Shown: piece after piece, positions 4,503 to 5,236 of the stretch
How positions within the stretch are numbered: position 1 is the first letter of the stretch
Layout: every line of letters starts with the position of its first letter
NCBI GenBank assembly: GCA_017415945.1
Contig: JAFQDR010000199.1
Location: 1 to 5,236 of the forward strand
From: Oscillospiraceae bacterium
Lineage (GTDB): Bacteria; Bacillota_A; Clostridia; Oscillospirales; Oscillospiraceae
Direction: 5' to 3'
Length of the DNA stretch: 5,236 nt
Position numbers and translations under genes: made by a program
The notes under the pieces: model-generated
The model's database searches: none
What the model was told of the DNA's origin: nothing
Seen by the model: only the letters and a program-made list of their open reading frames with translations

Positions 4503-5236
4503 ATGATTACTGTTGACAATCTTTCCATGCAGTTTGGCGGCTCTGTGCTGTTTTCCAAAGTCGACCTGCAGTTTACCGCCGGCAACTGCTACGGCATTAT
4601 CGGTGCAAACGGTGCAGGCAAATCCACCTTTGTAAGAATCCTTTCCGGTGAACTGGAAGCATCCTCCGGTCATGTTCATATCGATCCCAAAGCACGTATG
4701 TCCGTGCTGAAGCAGGATCAGTTCATGTATGACGAATACACCGTTATGGATACCGTCATCATGGGCAATCAGCGTCTGTATGACTGCGGCAAGGAAAAGG
4801 ATGCCATCTATATGAAGGAAGACTTCACCGATGAAGATGGTCTGCGTGCCGCAGAGCTGGAAGAAGAATTTGCCGAGCTGGGCGGCTGGGAAGCTGAATC
4901 CGATGCAAGCCGTCTGCTGCAGGGTCTGGGTATCACCCCCGACATGCACTACAACATGATGAGCGAAATGGATCCCCGTCTGAAGGTGAAGGTACTGCTG
5001 GCACAGGCACTGTTCGGCAACCCCGACATTATCCTGCTGGACGAACCTACCAACAACCTGGACCTTGCTTCCGTTGTTTGGCTGGAAGACTTCCTCATGG
5101 ACTATGAAGGCACCGTTCTGGTGGTCTCCCATGACCGTTACTTCCTGAATAACGTATGTACCCACATCGTTGATATTGACTACGGCAAGATCAAGATGTA
5201 CGTAGGCAACTACGATTTCTGGTACGAATCCTCCCA
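4503..5236 (+). CDS. ABC-F family ATPase, YkpA/YbiT type, N-terminal part (cut by window edge)
   Basis: ABC-F proteins carry two ATPase domains without membrane segments and act on the ribosome E site, usually helping stalled translation. Visible are 244 residues covering the first nucleotide-binding domain and the start of the interdomain region. Walker A is GANGAGKST (34-42). Q-loop area: VLKQDQF. Walker B is IILLDEPTNNLD with D180 and E181, and the switch histidine is in VVSHDRYF (H210). The inserted arm with RLYDCGKEKDAIYMK, the AELEEEFAELGGWEAES stretch and KIKMYVGNYDFWYESS are strongly reminiscent of B. subtilis YkpA and E. coli YbiT, rather than of the Vga/Lsa/Msr resistance types. The signature motif is degenerate: MSEMDPRLKVKVLLAQ stands where LSGGQ is expected, which is normal in the YbiT branch. 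The preceding terminator shows it is a separate unit. Its second ATPase domain lies beyond the window. The subfamily call is from memory of those sequences. Confidence 0.93.
   Translation, partial: MITVDNLSMQFGGSVLFSKVDLQFTAGNCYGIIGANGAGKSTFVRILSGELEASSGHVHIDPKARMSVLKQDQFMYDEYTVMDTVIMGNQRLYDCGKEKDAIYMKEDFTDEDGLRAAELEEEFAELGGWEAESDASRLLQGLGITPDMHYNMMSEMDPRLKVKVLLAQALFGNPDIILLDEPTNNLDLASVVWLEDFLMDYEGTVLVVSHDRYFLNNVCTHIVDIDYGKIKMYVGNYDFWYESS

Noticed and set aside
4497..5165. 222-codon minus-strand open frame opposite the ABC-F gene
   Set aside because: The plus-strand frame contains Walker A, Walker B and the H-loop; this is a shadow.

Overview
The window suggests a sporulating-lineage member of the Firmicutes, class Clostridia, with moderate GC. 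The basis is a spoIIGA-sigE sporulation pair, a pyrH-frr-uppS housekeeping cluster, strong AGGAGG-type ribosome binding sites, and an ABC-F gene very close to the Bacillus YkpA / E. coli YbiT type. I would guess the Oscillospiraceae/Ruminococcaceae side of the class, but that is inference and the genus cannot be read from here.

Layout. On the minus strand (1-1553) the order of transcription is pyrH (UMP kinase), frr (ribosome recycling factor), then uppS (isoprenyl/undecaprenyl diphosphate synthase, cut by the left edge). This operon starts at a good housekeeping promoter around 1653-1681. It diverges from a plus-strand sporulation pair. spoIIGA (1721-2530) encodes the membrane aspartic protease that activates sigma-E. 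sigE (2539-3249) encodes the mother-cell sigma factor that the protease processes. Next is a stand-alone FMN-dependent alpha-hydroxy-acid dehydrogenase-like gene (3347-4369) with a Cys-rich N-terminus, its own promoter and a strong terminator. Last is the 5' part of an ABC-F ATPase gene that runs off the right edge. No gene-free stretch exceeds 300 bases. I see no tRNA, rRNA, CRISPR array or mobile element.

Main observation. sigE carries an in-frame TAG at 3004-3006 (codon 156), in the linker between the sigma-2 and sigma-4 domains. The 80 codons after it stay in frame and encode an intact sigma-4 region ending at a normal TAA. Nothing else in the gene is damaged: pro-sequence, core-binding region and helix-turn-helix are all present. 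The possibilities are a recent null mutation (loss of sporulation), UAG read-through or recoding, a naturally split sigma factor, or a base-call error. The partner gene spoIIGA also ends in TAG. Reading through that codon would add only a few residues and give an ATGA overlap with sigE.

The 167-base divergent region between pyrH and spoIIGA is also notable. It holds back-to-back promoters, Spo0A-box-like heptamers, and a TATAAT so close to the spoIIGA start that the message looks leaderless.
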